NCBI GenBank assembly: GCA_905221605.1
Contig: CAJNDS010000162.1
Span: 110,001-174,000 of the forward strand
Length of the DNA: 64,000 bases
Reading direction: 5' to 3'
Origin: Symbiodinium natans
Lineage: Eukaryota; Sar; Dinophyceae; Suessiales; Symbiodiniaceae
The translations under genes and the position numbers were made by a program. This document shows positions 13,395 through 26,000 of this stretch, piece by piece; the stretch's first letter is position 1; the number at the start of each line of letters is the position of its first letter. The notes below the pieces were generated by a model. The model made no database searches and had not been told where the DNA came from. It saw only the letters and a list, made by a program, of their open reading frames with translations.

Positions 13395-13427
<33 letters not shown>

Positions 13428-16400
13428 ATATATATATATGTATGTATGTGTATATGTGTATATGTGTATATGTGTATATGTGTATATGTGTATATGTGTA
13501 TATGTGTATATGTATATGTATATGTATATGTGTGTATATATATATATGCTACCCCCCCCTCCAAAACCTACCGTTTTCTAATTTTCTACACTTGCGTGAC
13601 ATCAAAACGCTTTAAAATTGAGACGGATTTAACCTTATTCGCACAATTTTCTATTGCATAAACCCCTATTTCCGAAAAAATGCAGCCTGTTCCCAAAATC
13701 CTGCTCGCTAGGTCCGAAAGCACGGGATCCCTACATCGTATTCCCTAAATCATATTCCCAGAGCCCCTAAATCTGGGGCGGACGGGCGGGGGGGCGGTGG
13801 GTCACTAAATGGCTCACTAAGTCTTCTCGCTAAATCCTAAAGAGCGGGGTCCCTAAATCATATTCCCATGATTTTAAAAGCCCTTAAGAGGGAAGTCTTG
13901 AACTTCTGAAGAGGAGAGCGGCTGCATTCTAAAAGAGAATTGCTACCTCCACATTTAAAGAAACATTTTTCGTCGAAAATCCGGCTGTGAGACTGCTTTC
14001 CATTACGGGGGTTTCCGTATGGGGAAATACGCCACATTGAAAGAATATTTTCCGGGGGTGTTCAAAAATCTGTCTGCAGGCTTCGTTTTTGATTTCTGAG
14101 CTGCAGTCTGGATCGTCGAAACTACAATATATTCCTAATGTGCTTAATAGAGAATGCATACATTGCCATGGTCTCATTATTGCAGTGCCCTGCCTTTCTT
14201 ACTTATTGCGGTGGGCCGGGGGTCCCACCAATTAAACAGATGCTCGGATAAAATCTTATCGGGATCCCTAGATCTGGTTCCCTGAAATTAACTCGCTAAG
14301 GCCGCCTAAAGGGGGGGGGGGCTAAATCCTAAAGAGGAGGTCCCCTAAATCCTAAAAAGCATTCCCTTAGTTTTACTCTCTAAATCCTATTGCTTAAGCC
14401 TTAAAGAGGGGTGTCCTAAAGAGGGGGATCCTTACTGTAAATCTTAAAAATGAGCCTCTCCTTCTACATCATAAAACAAAGAACCTTGCTCAGTAGATCT
14501 TATCGCTAAAGTCAACAAAGAAGGATCCCTCAATCTTATTCTCTTAATTTTACTCCCTAAATCCTATTGGGGAAGGGGGGGTGGGAGGGAGTCACCAAAT
14601 CCTAAAGAGGGAACCTAAAAAATAGCCTTAAAACCCCAAAAATGAGACCCCCCCCCCTAACTCATACAAAAGCCCACCTTGCTCAATAAATCTTCTCGCT
14701 AACGCTAAAGCCTTAGCGATAAGGTTTGGGCTCCCTTAGAAAATAGGATTTGGGAACTAAGCTTTGGGATGCTCCCCACTTCAGCGCCTATTCCCTAAAT
14801 CCTGCTCGCCAAAAAGTCCTAAAGAGCGGGATCCAATATAATGATGAAATATGTCCGATTCAAACTTGAATCGGCCGATTCAGTTTTGAATCGACCCTCA
14901 AACTAAAGATTGAAGTCGTCGTAATGTTGCAATACTCACATGCATATTCATACTGTGTATCGGCTTTATATGTATGAGTTGGCATGTAATCTGTGTACTC
15001 AATCTCCACAACACAACAAATTTGCTTATAAGGACTTAGTTTGCTTCTAATTAAAAGGGGAGAGGGTGCCAGGGGTCGGTCTTCCAAAATAAGCAGGACC
15101 AAAAAACACTCCCCACCACCCCCCTCCCCCCCCCCTCCCCTCTACTTCACTCCGCTGCGCGTTCTGCGTTTGTTTAAGGGTGTTGTCAGGCTTATTCTCC
15201 AAAACCCTATCGGTCCAGGGTTTAGGGTGTTAACGTAGGGTTAAGCAATTAAACCTCAACCCTGGACCTTTAAACACCCTATAGGGTTAAGGTTTAAAGG
15301 TTTAGGATTAAGTTTAGACATGTAAACCTTGACCTACAACTCAACGGAAACGCGAAACCTTTAACCCTTGCAGGGTTAAGGTTTAAAGGTATAGGGTTTA
15401 AGATATAGGCACTCTAAACCCCTATCGATCCAGGGTTTAGGGTTTTAAAGAAAAGCCCCGAAACCCTTAGGATGAAACAAATAAGCCTAATTCTTTAACC
15501 TTTAAACCCTGTAGGTTTAAGATTTAAAGGTTTAGGGTTTAAGATATAGGCATTTAAACCTTGACCTGCCAATACACCGAAACCCTTAAACTTTATGGGT
15601 TAATTCAAGGTCTAGGGTTTAAGATATTGGTATTTAACCCTTGACGTGTAATTAAACCGAAACCTGCAACCTGGAAACTTTATAGGGTTAAGGTTTAAAG
15701 GTTTAGAGTTTAAGACAAATGATTTTCAACCTAAGCCTGCAATTAAACTGAAACACATCAGATTCAAACCCTATAGGGTTAAGGTTTAAAGGTCCCGGGC
15801 TTAGCGTTTTACAGAGAAGCCCCGAAACCCTATATAGTGTTGTAATTAACCTAAACGCGCAATCTGAACAGGCTGGCCCGTTTCAAATTGAAACGGCCCG
15901 ATTCAATTTGAATCGGGACCCCAAACCGAAGATTGAAGATTGAAGATTCCCAGGAACTCTTTCTGGGAATCTTCGATTTGAATCTTCAACGGGTAGCCCG
16001 TTTCGAATTGAAACGGCCCGTTTCAATTTGAAACGGGCCCCAAACCGAAGATTGAAGATTGAAGATTCCCAGGAACTCTTTCTGGAATCTTCGATTTGAA
16101 TCTTTAACGGGTGGCCCGTTTCAAATTGAAACGGCCCGTTTCAATTTGAAACGGGCCCCAAACCGAAGATTGAAGATTGACGATTCCCAGGAACTCTTTT
16201 TGGGAATCTTCGATTCGAATCTTCAACGGGTGGCCCGTTTCAAATTGAAACGGCCCGTTTCAATTTGAAACGGGCCCCAAACCGAAGATTGAAGATTGAA
16301 GATTCCCAGGAACTCTTTTTGGGAATCTTCGATTTGAATCTTTAACGGGTGGCCCGTTTCAAATTGAAACGGCCCGTTTCAATTTGAAACGGGCCCCAAA

Positions 16401-19400
16401 CCGAAGATTGAAGATTGAAGATCCCAGGAACTCTTTCTGGGAATCTTCGATTTTCTAGTACTATTCGTATTGCTAGTCCTGGTACACTAGTTTAGCTTCC
16501 TTGCCAACGACCCTAGACACTAAACCTTAAACCTTAAACCCTAAACCCTAAACCCCAAACCCCAAACCCTAAACCCTAACCCTAAACCCTAAACCCTAAA
16601 CGGCAGAGTGGACGTCAGGGCTACCACAACCTGCTGGCCGAAGTCTCCCGGCAGCTCGGCGCCAGCTTTACGGACTCGGGAGACTACGAGAAAGTGCAGC
16701 AGGATGCCTTCAACCCCTACCTCCAGGCGCCTTTGTTTTTTTTTTTGAAGTTTTGTTGAATATTTTGTTTTGGGTTTTATGGGGTTTTCAGGGTTTTTAT
16801 AGGCTTTGATATGGTTTTATGGGTTGTTTTTGGCTTCTAAGGCTTGATACTGTAGGGCTTGGAGTTACAGGGCTTCTAGGGCTTCAGTATAGGGCTTGTA
16901 GCGCTTATCAGGCTTGTAGGGCCTTTAACAGGGCTTCTTCGGGCTTTCATAGGGCTTCTAAGGGCTTTGGGGGGTTTGAACCTTCATACCCTTGGCTGGG
17001 AAATCTAGGGGGGGCCTTAGGATGTGGGGGGGCCCAGGAGGCGATCAAGGATCCACCGCTCACCTGCCTGGGCATCGCCGATGCCAAGGCTCCTGGGCTT
17101 GCCGGGGTTTAGGGTTTAGGGTTTAGGGTTTAGGGAGGGTTGTAGGGTTTAGGGTTTAGGGCTACAATCGGGGGTGCGAGAATCCCTCTTCAGGACTGTT
17201 CCATCCCGGCCTGAGCCCTTCGAAGGCTTTGTGGCCCCTTGCCAAGCTCCTACATCCGGAGCTCCTGGTCGTCTCGCCCCTGAAGCGGGCGTGGTGCGCT
17301 TAGCATCTGGTTTTGTCGTTCAAGGTTTCAGGGGTTTAGGGTTTTTCGAGCTTTTGGGTTTCGGGGTTTAGGGCTTTTAGGCTTCAAGGTTTCGGGGCTC
17401 AGGGTTTTAGGGCTTGGGGCGTTCGGTTTAAGGGTTCAGGGCCTTAGACTTCTTAGAATCTCAGCAGAGGTCGTGCCCATGCCCGGCATATGCAACTCTT
17501 TCACCGCAGCGAGACATGGCAGCCACCATGGAGCGCGGCATCTGAGGACTCAGACAATCTTGATTGCTTTCCGAGAGGCCGCCGGGTTGCCAGTTAGTGC
17601 TGTGAAACTTAGATGAAGTTGGGCTGGGAAACCTTATGAGTCACCACATAGCTAGTTTTGTTTAGGTTCCTTAGCAGCAACCCAGGCGATTGCGCGTGGC
17701 ATTCCAGTGATCGCTCATGGAGGATGTTAGAGTCTCAGTTGCATCAGAAGCAGACTGCTTACGTGAAGTCTTGATGGCGGTGCTGTTCGGCCAAGGGCAG
17801 ACTCTGTTCACCTAGGTCGAGAGCAGTGCGGCGTGAACGTGTGCGACAGACGCTCCAACAGGTCTGAGTACGCCGAGATGTTCCCAGATGTAGACACTTC
17901 CTGCATCAAGCATGAAGAGGCCACTCCGCTGAGAGCATGAAACGCCTGATATCCAGAGTGTGTCGCAGCAAGATCACCTCAGGACAACACATGCCTGCCT
18001 CGAGGATCCCACCTCAGCCAAGCGGCGCGAGACGTACTACGAAATGGCACACAGGCTTGGAGCCTAAAGCCCTTAATCCTGCGGGTGGTTCCGTTTCGAA
18101 ATGCCTAGATTCCTAGATCCCACACCTTGATGGCTGTCAACTTAATCCTTCTCAGATGCAAGTCTTTTTGGATAATATAGGGGTCGGAGCGATTACAAAT
18201 AGCATACCCTTGTAGTTCCTATTTACACTATACGAACCCCCCAAAACCCTATTCTCATTATTAAGGCCCCTACATTAGAAATCAAAAAGGGCAAGGTCGA
18301 GCCGGACAGCCTTTCTCGCGCTAAAAAGTTAAGAGGGTTTAGGGTTTCAGGGCCAGGAGCTCATCTTTGGGGGTTCTAGCTCTTCTTTCGAAGCCCTGGC
18401 ATCATTCTTCATGAAGTAAAAGAACCTGAATCGGTTGAAGCTGGTTGAGGGTTGAGGATTTAGGGTTAAGGGTGTTGGGTTAAAGGCTTAGGGTTTAGGG
18501 TTAGCTTAACTAAGTCTCGATAAAAAGGTGCCTGCAGAGTATACAATATAACCCTGTTAGGGTCAACTCACTTTTAGTTTCGGCTTCTTGACAAGAACCC
18601 AAGAGAGCTTCGCTGCATACATTCAACATGGGTATCTTTGTCCCAACATCCATCGGTTTTTGTGACCAATGTGACAACCGTTCCTTCTCTTTCGATTTCC
18701 TCCCTCTTCCTCTCACCTCTCTCTCCCTTTATAAATGTCTTAAGTTCGGGTTATTTATGATCCGTATTCCTTCCGGCCTCATTGTAAGCAGGGTCTGAAC
18801 CTTCATCCAAAAAAACCCAAAAGATCCTCCGTGAGCTCCCCCTCAATATGCGCATCGCTGACAACACCTGGCCATCCGTATATACATACATATTCAAGAT
18901 GTCGATCTGCTTTACCCCTGGAGTTCTCTCAAGGTTCCCTTTCCCTAAACCCTAGACCCTAGACCCTAAACCCTAAACCCTAAACCCTAAAGCCTGAAGC
19001 CTTAAACCCTGAACCCTCCTTGCCAGGGCACACGACTTCATGATGTGGCTGCGGGCGCGCCCAGAGACCGAGGTCGTGGTCGGGACGCACTCGGCCCCTG
19101 AGCTGCAGTCTTTGAGGCTCAGGCTTTAGGGCCCGGTTTGTGCAGAGTCTCACAATATGAAAATGACAGTATCATACTATAAAGAAAGACTTTAGAAGAG
19201 CATAGTACATTGCGATGGTACTATAATGCCAAAAATACTGCTAAAAGGCCATTATGCCATCATGCCATCATTGTAGAACATTCTGATACTACAATACTAT
19301 ACTACTAAAATATTTCAGTACTATGAAACGGTTGATATGCAACTATAATAATAACAGTAAAATACTATACTGCTGTAATACCATGGAACTATAGTTGACT

Positions 19401-19826
19401 ACAATGCTAACTATCACAATATACTGCTACAATACAATAATGTGATTTGTGGCGGTTCTAGGCCTTCCTCATGGCCGTCTTCAACGTTGTGCTGCAGATT
19501 GAGGAGGGCTCGATGAAGAGCTTCTTCAAGACAGGCGCCAGAAGTAGTCGCCCCACAATGTGCAGTTAAGTGCAGACAATGAAGCAAAGTACAGGACAAC
19601 ATTGTATATGTTATACATGTCTGTCTATGAATTATGCATGCAAAAAAACAATCCTCAGTAGCCACCACCTCATTTCACATCATTCCACGTCGTAAAGCCT
19701 CCTTCAGGTGAGATGCGATCCGTGCTGCTTCGCTTCAGCAGCGTTGGTGGCAACTTGAACACCAGTGCCGGAACCTCAAGCGATCGGGTTTGGGGGTCTT
19801 GGAGTTTTGCGGGTAGGTGCGGGTAG
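10041..19826 (+). CDS. Histidine phosphatase superfamily (phosphoglycerate mutase-like) protein, multi-exon
   Basis: Members of this superfamily transfer phosphate through a phospho-histidine. The exon at 13295-13330 ends in VHWVRHGQ (catalytic His codon 13322-13324). The next begins at 16619 with [14 protein letters not shown], joining into RHGQGYHNLL across a GC-AG intron. Later exons read [14 protein letters not shown] (about 17040-17092), [12 protein letters not shown] (about 17240-17300), [15 protein letters not shown] (about 17680-17725), [20 protein letters not shown] (about 17818-17935, with the probable acid Glu), [12 protein letters not shown] (about 18020), [12 protein letters not shown] (second core His 19088-19090) and [11 protein letters not shown] (about 19710). 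Reading on reaches TAG at 19824-19826. The 5' exons near 10041-10109, 10655-10735, 10981-11038, 11320-11470, 11694-11764 and 12486-12571 are open and sit between array-filled introns. Their family identity is not clear, and they could belong to a separate gene. The core assignment is strong; function beyond phosphatase or mutase is not determinable. Confidence 0.82.
10110..10226. repeat. (CCCTAAA)n array starting at a GC donor
   Basis: The candidate exon ends TCTGCGCAG at 10109 and is followed at once by GCCCTAAACCC, so the repeat itself would supply a GC donor. Units vary between CCCTAAC and CCCTAAA. Confidence 0.7.
11072..11172. repeat. Introner-like element, family A
   Basis: About 100 bp with diverged inverted ends, GGAGGTGCATGGGTA and CACCCATCAACCTCC. 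It follows a candidate exon ending TCCGGCAG near 11038. Confidence 0.7.
11500..11680. repeat. (CCCTAAA)n then (CCCTAAG)n intron array
   Basis: The first half is CCCTAAA. The second half switches to about ten CCCTAAG units. The array lies directly upstream of the acceptor CACCAG at about 11693. Confidence 0.88.
13392..13548. repeat. TATG / TATGTG microsatellite
   Basis: Runs of TATG, TA and TATGTG units. Tyr/Ile/Cys/Met-rich open frames on both strands over this stretch are translations of the repeat, not genes. Confidence 0.95.
13700..14840. repeat. Dispersed CTAAATCCTAAAGAG-type repeat block
   Basis: Low-complexity intronic DNA with many recurrences of CTAAATCCTAAAGAG, GGATCCCTAAATC and CTCGCTAAATC. 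The spacing is irregular. It resembles a decayed telomere-like or short tandem repeat. No coding frame was recognised. Confidence 0.6.
14850..14915. repeat. Diverged outlying copy of the 119-bp hairpin satellite
   Basis: Reads CCGATTCAAACTTGAATCGG, then CGATTCAGTTTTGAATCG, then AAACTAAAGATTGAAG. This is the order of palindromes and AAGATTGAAG seen in the array at 15877-16450, with many substitutions. Confidence 0.75.
15205..15845. repeat. Degenerate AT-rich tandem block with paired GGTTTAAAGG motifs
   Basis: Recurring segments contain CCCTATAGGGTTAAGG, GGTTTAAAGGTTTAGG, TAAGATATAGGCA and AACCTTGACCTGCAATTAAAC-like sequence (written here in pieces) at roughly 110-130 bp spacing. Each segment has a small palindrome around CCCTATAGGG. 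It is probably an old tandem repeat, diverged more than the neighbouring satellite. Confidence 0.65.
15877..16450. repeat. 119-bp hairpin satellite, about five copies
   Basis: Unit starts are near 15877, 15997, 16115, 16234 and 16353, giving periods of 118-120 bp. Each unit holds three nested palindromes: CCCGTTTCAAATTGAAACGG, CCCGTTTCAATTTGAAACGG, and a stem from GATTCCCAGGAACTC to TTTTGGGAATC. Spacer GAAGATTGAAGATTGAAG repeats a 7-mer. Copies differ by a few substitutions and small indels. The first copy carries CCCGATTC instead of CCCGTTTC in its second palindrome. It is non-coding; open frames across it are translations of the repeat. Confidence 0.93.
18177..18278. repeat. Introner-like element, family D
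   Basis: Starts TAGGGGTCGGAGCG and ends AAGGCCCCTACATTAG. Four more copies, with the same internal order of CCCTTxTxGTxCCT and CCCCxAAxCCCTATTxT, lie at 53321-53407, 55693-55812, 58942-59040 and 60061-60168. Confidence 0.8.
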
Positions 19827-20078
19827 GGTTGAGGGTTTAGGGCTTAGGGTTTACTGAGAATTTTAGGGTTTAGAGTTTCGGGTTGGGGGTAGTTCGGCGT
19901 TTCACAGCCCCATGTGATGTGGGGGAGGTCGCGGCGCCGCGCCCACCCAGCCTCCAGCTGGCCAACGGCGGCCTCCTCAGTGGACTTTGTTTGTTGCGCC
20001 CCTGATGTTGGCCAACCCCAAATGAGGCCAAACCCCGTTTGGGCGCCACAAGCCCCTAAGCCCCCAAAGCCTGAGAAG

Positions 20079-23000
20079 ACTCTGAAGGTGTACTGGTGCC
20101 AATGATCGGGTACGGCACCGCCTACTTCCAAGATGCTGGGCTGCTGTTCATGAATTGTAATCCGTCACTACAAACAAGAAGCCAGCCTAATTGCTGCATA
20201 ATGTTGACCTCTCCTATCATGACTCCCGTGTACGTTTGTTTCTTATGCTTTTGCCGGCTAAACCGCAAACCTAAATCCCGAACCAAAAACCCCCCCAACC
20301 CTTCACTACTGAGAGGGCCCTGCCCTGGTCTCTTGCCCTGGCCTTTTTGTTCTGGTTTGGACCCGAAACACTTGGGGGGGAGCTCCGAGAGTCCTTGCTT
20401 TGAGGGGTGGCCTGGGATATCTGACTTGAGGAGTGGTTCGTAAATGTGTGGTTCACATGATCCCCGTTGTGGTAGCTTAATCTCAAGTTCCTCCTAAACC
20501 CTACGCGCTCACCCCCAAACCTGAGTTCCTTGCCAGCAGCCCGAAACCCTAAACTCTAAACCCCCAACCCCAAACCCTAAACCCTAAACCCCAAACCCCA
20601 AACCCTAAACCCTAAACCCTAAACCCTAAAACCCTAAAGGATGGGATCCGGCGCCCAGAGCTCACCTCCCGTGCCCTGCGCGCAGCGCTGCGGCTGGGCT
20701 ACCGACACGTGGACTCCGCGGCCCCCTGGAGTGGCAAAAGCAAGGCTTCAAAACCTTTAGGGTTTGGGGTTTAGGGTTTGGGGTTTAGGGTTTGGGGTTT
20801 AGGATTTAGGGTTTAGGGTTTAGGGTGTTTCGGGTTTTTAGATGGGTAGTTACGGTAATTAGCCAGGGTTTTGGATTTCGGGCAACTAGGGGAAACGAGG
20901 GTAACTAGGGAAATCAGGGACATAAGTGTAGGCTTTAGGGCAAATAAGGTATCTAGGGCCGCTAAGGTCATTAGCCAGGCTTAAGGGCAACTCGGGCAAC
21001 GAGGGAGATTCTGGCTTGATTGGGGCAATTCGGGTTTGGGGCAAGTAGGGCTTGGGTAAGTAGGGTGATTCGGGAAATGGGCACTCAGGAGGGTTGCTGG
21101 GGTTTAGGGCTCACTGGGTTTGGAGGTTTTGCGGGTTTAGAGAGGATTGGGGAGGATGAGGGTGGTTTAGCCGTTCAGAGGGGTTTTTACGGGTTGAGAG
21201 CTTCAGTTTTTTGCTGTATTTCTTTTTGGGTGGGGGGGTGAGTCGTCAGTTGTCCTCCTCGTTGCTCCACCCTACAGCCACTCAGTCCGCAATCTGCCCT
21301 GTCCTGTAACATTGAAAAGCACACCTCCTTAGCAAATTCCGAAATTCCCGAACCATAACTCTTAAGCCCCCAAAGTCCCAAAACCCTAACTGAAGCCCCA
21401 AATCGTAAATCCTAAGCCCCAAACCCTAAACCCAAGCCCCAAGACCAGGTCATGTATGGCAACGAGCGACAAGTTGGCAGCATTCTGGGCGACTGCTTTG
21501 CACAGGGCAAGCTGAGCCGTGAATCGGTTCCCTGGGAGAAGTTTAGGGTTTAGGGTTTAGGGTTTAGGGTTTAGGGTTTAGGGTTTAGGGTGCAGATACC
21601 ATTTTTTGGGTTTAGGGTTGCTTTGTAGGAGCTTATGACTTGGGGGGGTGATTGCCAAGGTCTTTCTGACCACCAAAGTGGCCCACATGCCCACGACGGA
21701 CTACCCAAACGCAAAGACGCAGTACATGCCCCTCGGCAGCCTCTCAAAGCCTACTTCGGGTGGTTCATGGGTATTGATAAGTAGGGCTATAAGTAGCGTG
21801 ACAATAGACATAACAGGTCCTAACCTTGTTCAGGATACCTACCTGCCTTTAAGTACCTCCAAGTACGGGTTGTCCGCCACGAAACGCCGGCCCAAAGCCC
21901 GGAGCCGAGGTACCGCCCCGAGCTGAGCGCGTACGAGGGCGCTCTGCGGGAGTTCCACCAGAGCCTCTACGACTTGGGTGTGGGATTCGTGGACCTCCTC
22001 CTGATACACTGGCCGGGACTCGCCATTCTGTCGGAAGACAGGGCCCCTAAGGAGATCGTGACATGGGGAACATGCTTGAGGCAGTTTGCCGATGAGGGGG
22101 GTTGGGGCCTATGGGGTCTAGGGTCTACCAGAAATCAGTTATGACACAGAGTATGTACCGAAGCCCTAAGTGTCCATGAGCCTCCAGCATCGCCTTTCTA
22201 GCCCAAATAGCAGAGAAGCCCCTTAACCTTAAACCCCAAACCCCAAACCCCAAGCCCCAAGCCCCAAACCCCAAACCCCAAGCCCTAAACCCTAAACCCT
22301 AAACCCCAAACCCCCTAAACCCCCTCAAAGTAACCCCCAAAACCGGCACTATCTTCGGAAGCCTCCAAGTAAGTTTCGATTGCGCAGCAGCAGGACGCGG
22401 TCCTGCCCGCACCCAGCCGTGAGATGATGAGGGGGAAGCGGAAGGAGCCACCTGTGCCTGGTGTTTAGGGTTTAGGGTTCAGGGTTTAGGGCTCAAGGTT
22501 TAGGGTTTAGGGTTAGGAGGTTTAGGGTTAGGAGGTTTAGGAGGTTCAGGAGGTTGAGGGACAAGTAACCCACTGCTCCCCTACGATTCCTTCGTGGTCC
22601 CTAAGGGAGCTCTCGAAGGTGCCCCAAACACCCTCTCAAGGACTCCCAGCACCTGGCGGGGAGCTGCCCAGGAATGTTAGGGTTTAGGGTTTAGGGTTTA
22701 GGGTTTAGGTGGGCACGATTTTGAGGTCGCAGGTTCCTTCTTCGTGAGGATCCTTTTGTGTGGCATCCTTCCAGTAAAGATTCTTGGGCTCTTTGCGGGG
22801 GGCCCTTAGGGAAATGCCCGATTGGTTCGGGGGAAACCCTAAACCCTAAACCCTAAACCCCAAACCCCAAACCCCAAAACCCTAAACCCTAAACCCTGGA
22901 CCTTGGGGGTGTTGGGGCCTGGTGGTGGGCAGGAGATGTGGTCAGCCCTGGAGCACATTTACGAGATGAAGCTGGCAAGGGCCATCGGTGTGCCGCGGCA

Positions 23001-26000
23001 ATCATGAAGTGTAGGCCGTTGGGGATTTATATATATATATGTGTGTGTATATATATATATATGTATAAATAAATAAATAAGTTAATTAATTAATTAAAAG
23101 TATATATTATATTTTTTTAAGGGTTTTCCCTTGTTGGGGTTTAGGAGGATGTTTTCATGAATTGTTATTCAGAGGGTGCTTCAGGGCCATCCTAGTCATG
23201 AAGCGTAGGCCCTTGGGATCTTTCCTGTGCTCTCTCTCCTTATTGGGTTCAAGAGGATCGAGTTCAGAAACATCTCTCAAATGTGTTTTAAGGGCCCATC
23301 CGAGGGTCGGAGTCATGAGTTTCCATGGCGTTCTGTTAATGTCATGAGGAGCGACTCTAGGGTCATGGGTACCCTAGAAAAGACAAAGCCCATTGTGTCT
23401 AGACTGCGTTAGCTACGGAGTGTGGTGGAGTTGCCCCATCAACCCTGAGCCTTACACTCTTAGCGCTGGCCCTAAACCCTAAACCCTAAACCCTGAACCC
23501 TAAACCCTACACCCTAAACTGGCCCTAAACCCTAAACCCGAAGCCCGAAGCCCTAAGCCCTCAGTCAGTGACATACCCAGGTGTCCAACTTCACGTGCCT
23601 TGGACTTCGGGATCCTTTCTGAGGGGTTTAGGGTTTAGGTTTAGGTTTAGGGTTTAGGGTTTAGGGTTTAGGGTTTAGGGTTTAGGGTGGTTGAGTTTAG
23701 GTTTTTAAATGTGAGCACGTTCTTAAGGCCAGGAAGCTCATCCCCCCTATGTCTCGAAGGCGGGCTCCGATGGAGCCATGGGGCATCGGGAGGGTGTCAT
23801 CTCCCGTGGCCCTGCATTATGATGCAGTTGAGAGGGCGCTTTACTCTTGCCCGACCTTCAGGGCCTCATAGCCTCTGCGCGCACTACCCTAAACCCTAAA
23901 CCCTAAACCCTAAACCCTAAACCCTAAACCCTAAACCCTAAACCCTAAACCGCCAAACCTCAACATGCGTCTGCCAACGAAAGCAAAAGGGTCGGGGTCG
24001 CCTCCGGGCGCGTGCCCGCTCGGGCCCCTCTCAAGTTAAGCCCCCCAAACCTTAAACCCTAAACCCTAAACCCTAGACCCTAGACCCTAAGCCCCAAACC
24101 CTAAACCCTCAACCCTCAACCCTGAACCCTGAACCAGTAACCCTAAACCCCAAACCCTAAACCCCTTTTCCCCTAAACCCATCCCATGTAGCAAGGAAGG
24201 ACCACCTGGAGGAGCTGCTGCCCACCTGCAAGGTGGGCAGTGAGGTTCTGTAGAGGGCTTAAGGCTTGGGTTTAGGGTTTAGGGTTTAGGGTTTAGGGTT
24301 TAGGGTTTAGGGTTTAGGGTTTAGGGTTTAGGGTTTGCCATGGGGGTTTCCTAAAGGTTTCCCCCAAGCCCTAGAAAACCCTAAGCCCCCAAACCGCCCA
24401 CTATTTAGACCCAGCTAGATAGACGCCGTGCAAACCGCCCAGCCTCTTAGCCCCCCTAATTTAATCCTCGGGCGCCTCAGAACCTTTCAGAAACCCTGAA
24501 ACCCCTACGCCCGGAAACCACGAACCCCCAGACCCCAAACCTAAGCGCTAAACCAGAACCCCCGAAACCCCAAATCCGTCAACATAGCCTAACCCCTAAA
24601 AGTCCCGATAGACTCTGCTACTTCTAAACCCGAAGCCACCCGAATTATAGCCCAGAACCCTGAGCCCCAGAAGCCCGTAGCCGCTAACCCCCCAATTGAA
24701 CCCTAAACCCTCATTAGTCTCTCAGGAGGTGTAGCAGATAAACCCTAAACCCTAAACCCTAAACCCTAAACCCTAAACCCTAAACCCTAAACCCTAAACC
24801 CTAAACCCTAAACCCTAGGTTGCTGCAGGATGCCGCATTGAAGTTGGCTTGGAGTGTGTCTGTCTCCGCAGGTGCGGCCCATGATGAACCAGTTCGAAGT
24901 GCATCCGTACCTGGTGTCTCCCTCAGACTCTTCTGTCTGTCGGGTTTAGGGTTTCAGGGTTTAGGGTTTGGGGTTTAGGGTTTCGGGTTTCGGGTTTAGG
25001 GTTTAGGGTTTCGGGTTTAGGGTTTAGGGTGTCTGGGCTGTCTGGGGTGTCTGGGGTGTCTGGGGTGTCTGGGGTGTCTGGGGTGTCTGAACTTTGGTGT
25101 TGGGGCTGGCTGGCGCCGCCGCCCCTTGGTGTTGCAAGGGATGATGTACATCAACCTGGGGCCCTTGGAAGGCGCTGCCAAGGCAAGAGCATCCAAGGAT
25201 TGGTTTGCGTTCCTTTCAAAAACCTTACAGGGCGCCTGAGGGAGCGAAAACAGGAGGCATGGGCACGTGTTTGGGAGGCTTCGGTGTCAGAGGTTTGGTG
25301 TTGGAAGCCCTTTTCGACGGCAAACTTTCCCTCTGGAAGGGTCTCCAAGCCTTGTTGGCAGCGTTCAGGCTTTTCAAGTTTCGAGAACTCTGAGGGGTGC
25401 AGGGAGGCCCGTCGAGATTCTCTTGAGAGGGCTCCGCGATTTGCCCGAAGCGACCTGACGGACCAGAGCTCTGTCGCCAGCCGGAGGACTCTGGCTCCGG
25501 AGCTCCCTCGCCTGCCGGCTTCGGTGCGTTCGCCCTCGACGGCCCCGAGTTCACTCAGACAAGGGGTTTTTACGGGTTTTAGCTTTAGGGTTTACGGATG
25601 CTCTTGAAAAAGCACATGCGAGGTGCAAGCAGATCTCGTGGAGTACTGTCAGAGCCGCGGCATTCAGGCCTGGCAGCCCTACACCCCGAGACCCGAAACA
25701 CTTCCCATAGGTTTACTACCACTATTATTAAGCAGTTCCCATGGGGTTATTCTCATTTGGATGCATTCCCAGGTCTACGAAAATTCCTAATCTTGGTTAT
25801 CAATATTATTCTCGCTATATATATATATATGTACATGTGTAAATAATACTATTACTATTTCTTAGTGTCTGTGTCTTTTTTACTGGTACCGCTATTACAT
25901 ATTGCAGCTACAATTGCTCTGACGGTGGCATGCAAGCCAGGTCACTGCATATTCGCCTCTGGCCGCCGGACGGGTGAACCTGATCCAGGCGGGTGTGTGG

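Larger units (their letters stand above)
13331..16618 (+). other. 3.3 kb GC-AG intron of the phosphatase gene
   Basis: This is the best-defined long intron. The upstream exon ends at CGT CAT GGC CAG and the downstream exon starts GGC TAC CAC, restoring RHGQGYHNLL without indels. The donor is GC and the acceptor CAG. It contains a TATG/TATGTG microsatellite, a 13.7-14.8 kb block rich in CTAAATCCTAAAGAG-type motifs, a degenerate telomere-like block (15.2-15.85 kb), a 119-bp hairpin satellite and a (CCCTAAA)n array before the acceptor. Confidence 0.85.

Noticed and set aside
13316-13661. Tyr/Ile/Met/Cys-rich frames on both strands
   Set aside because: Microsatellite translation; the first few codons belong to the phosphatase exon ending at 13330.
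15877-16450. CRISPR array
   Set aside because: The 119-bp units are contiguous and palindromic, with no unique spacers, in eukaryotic intron context.
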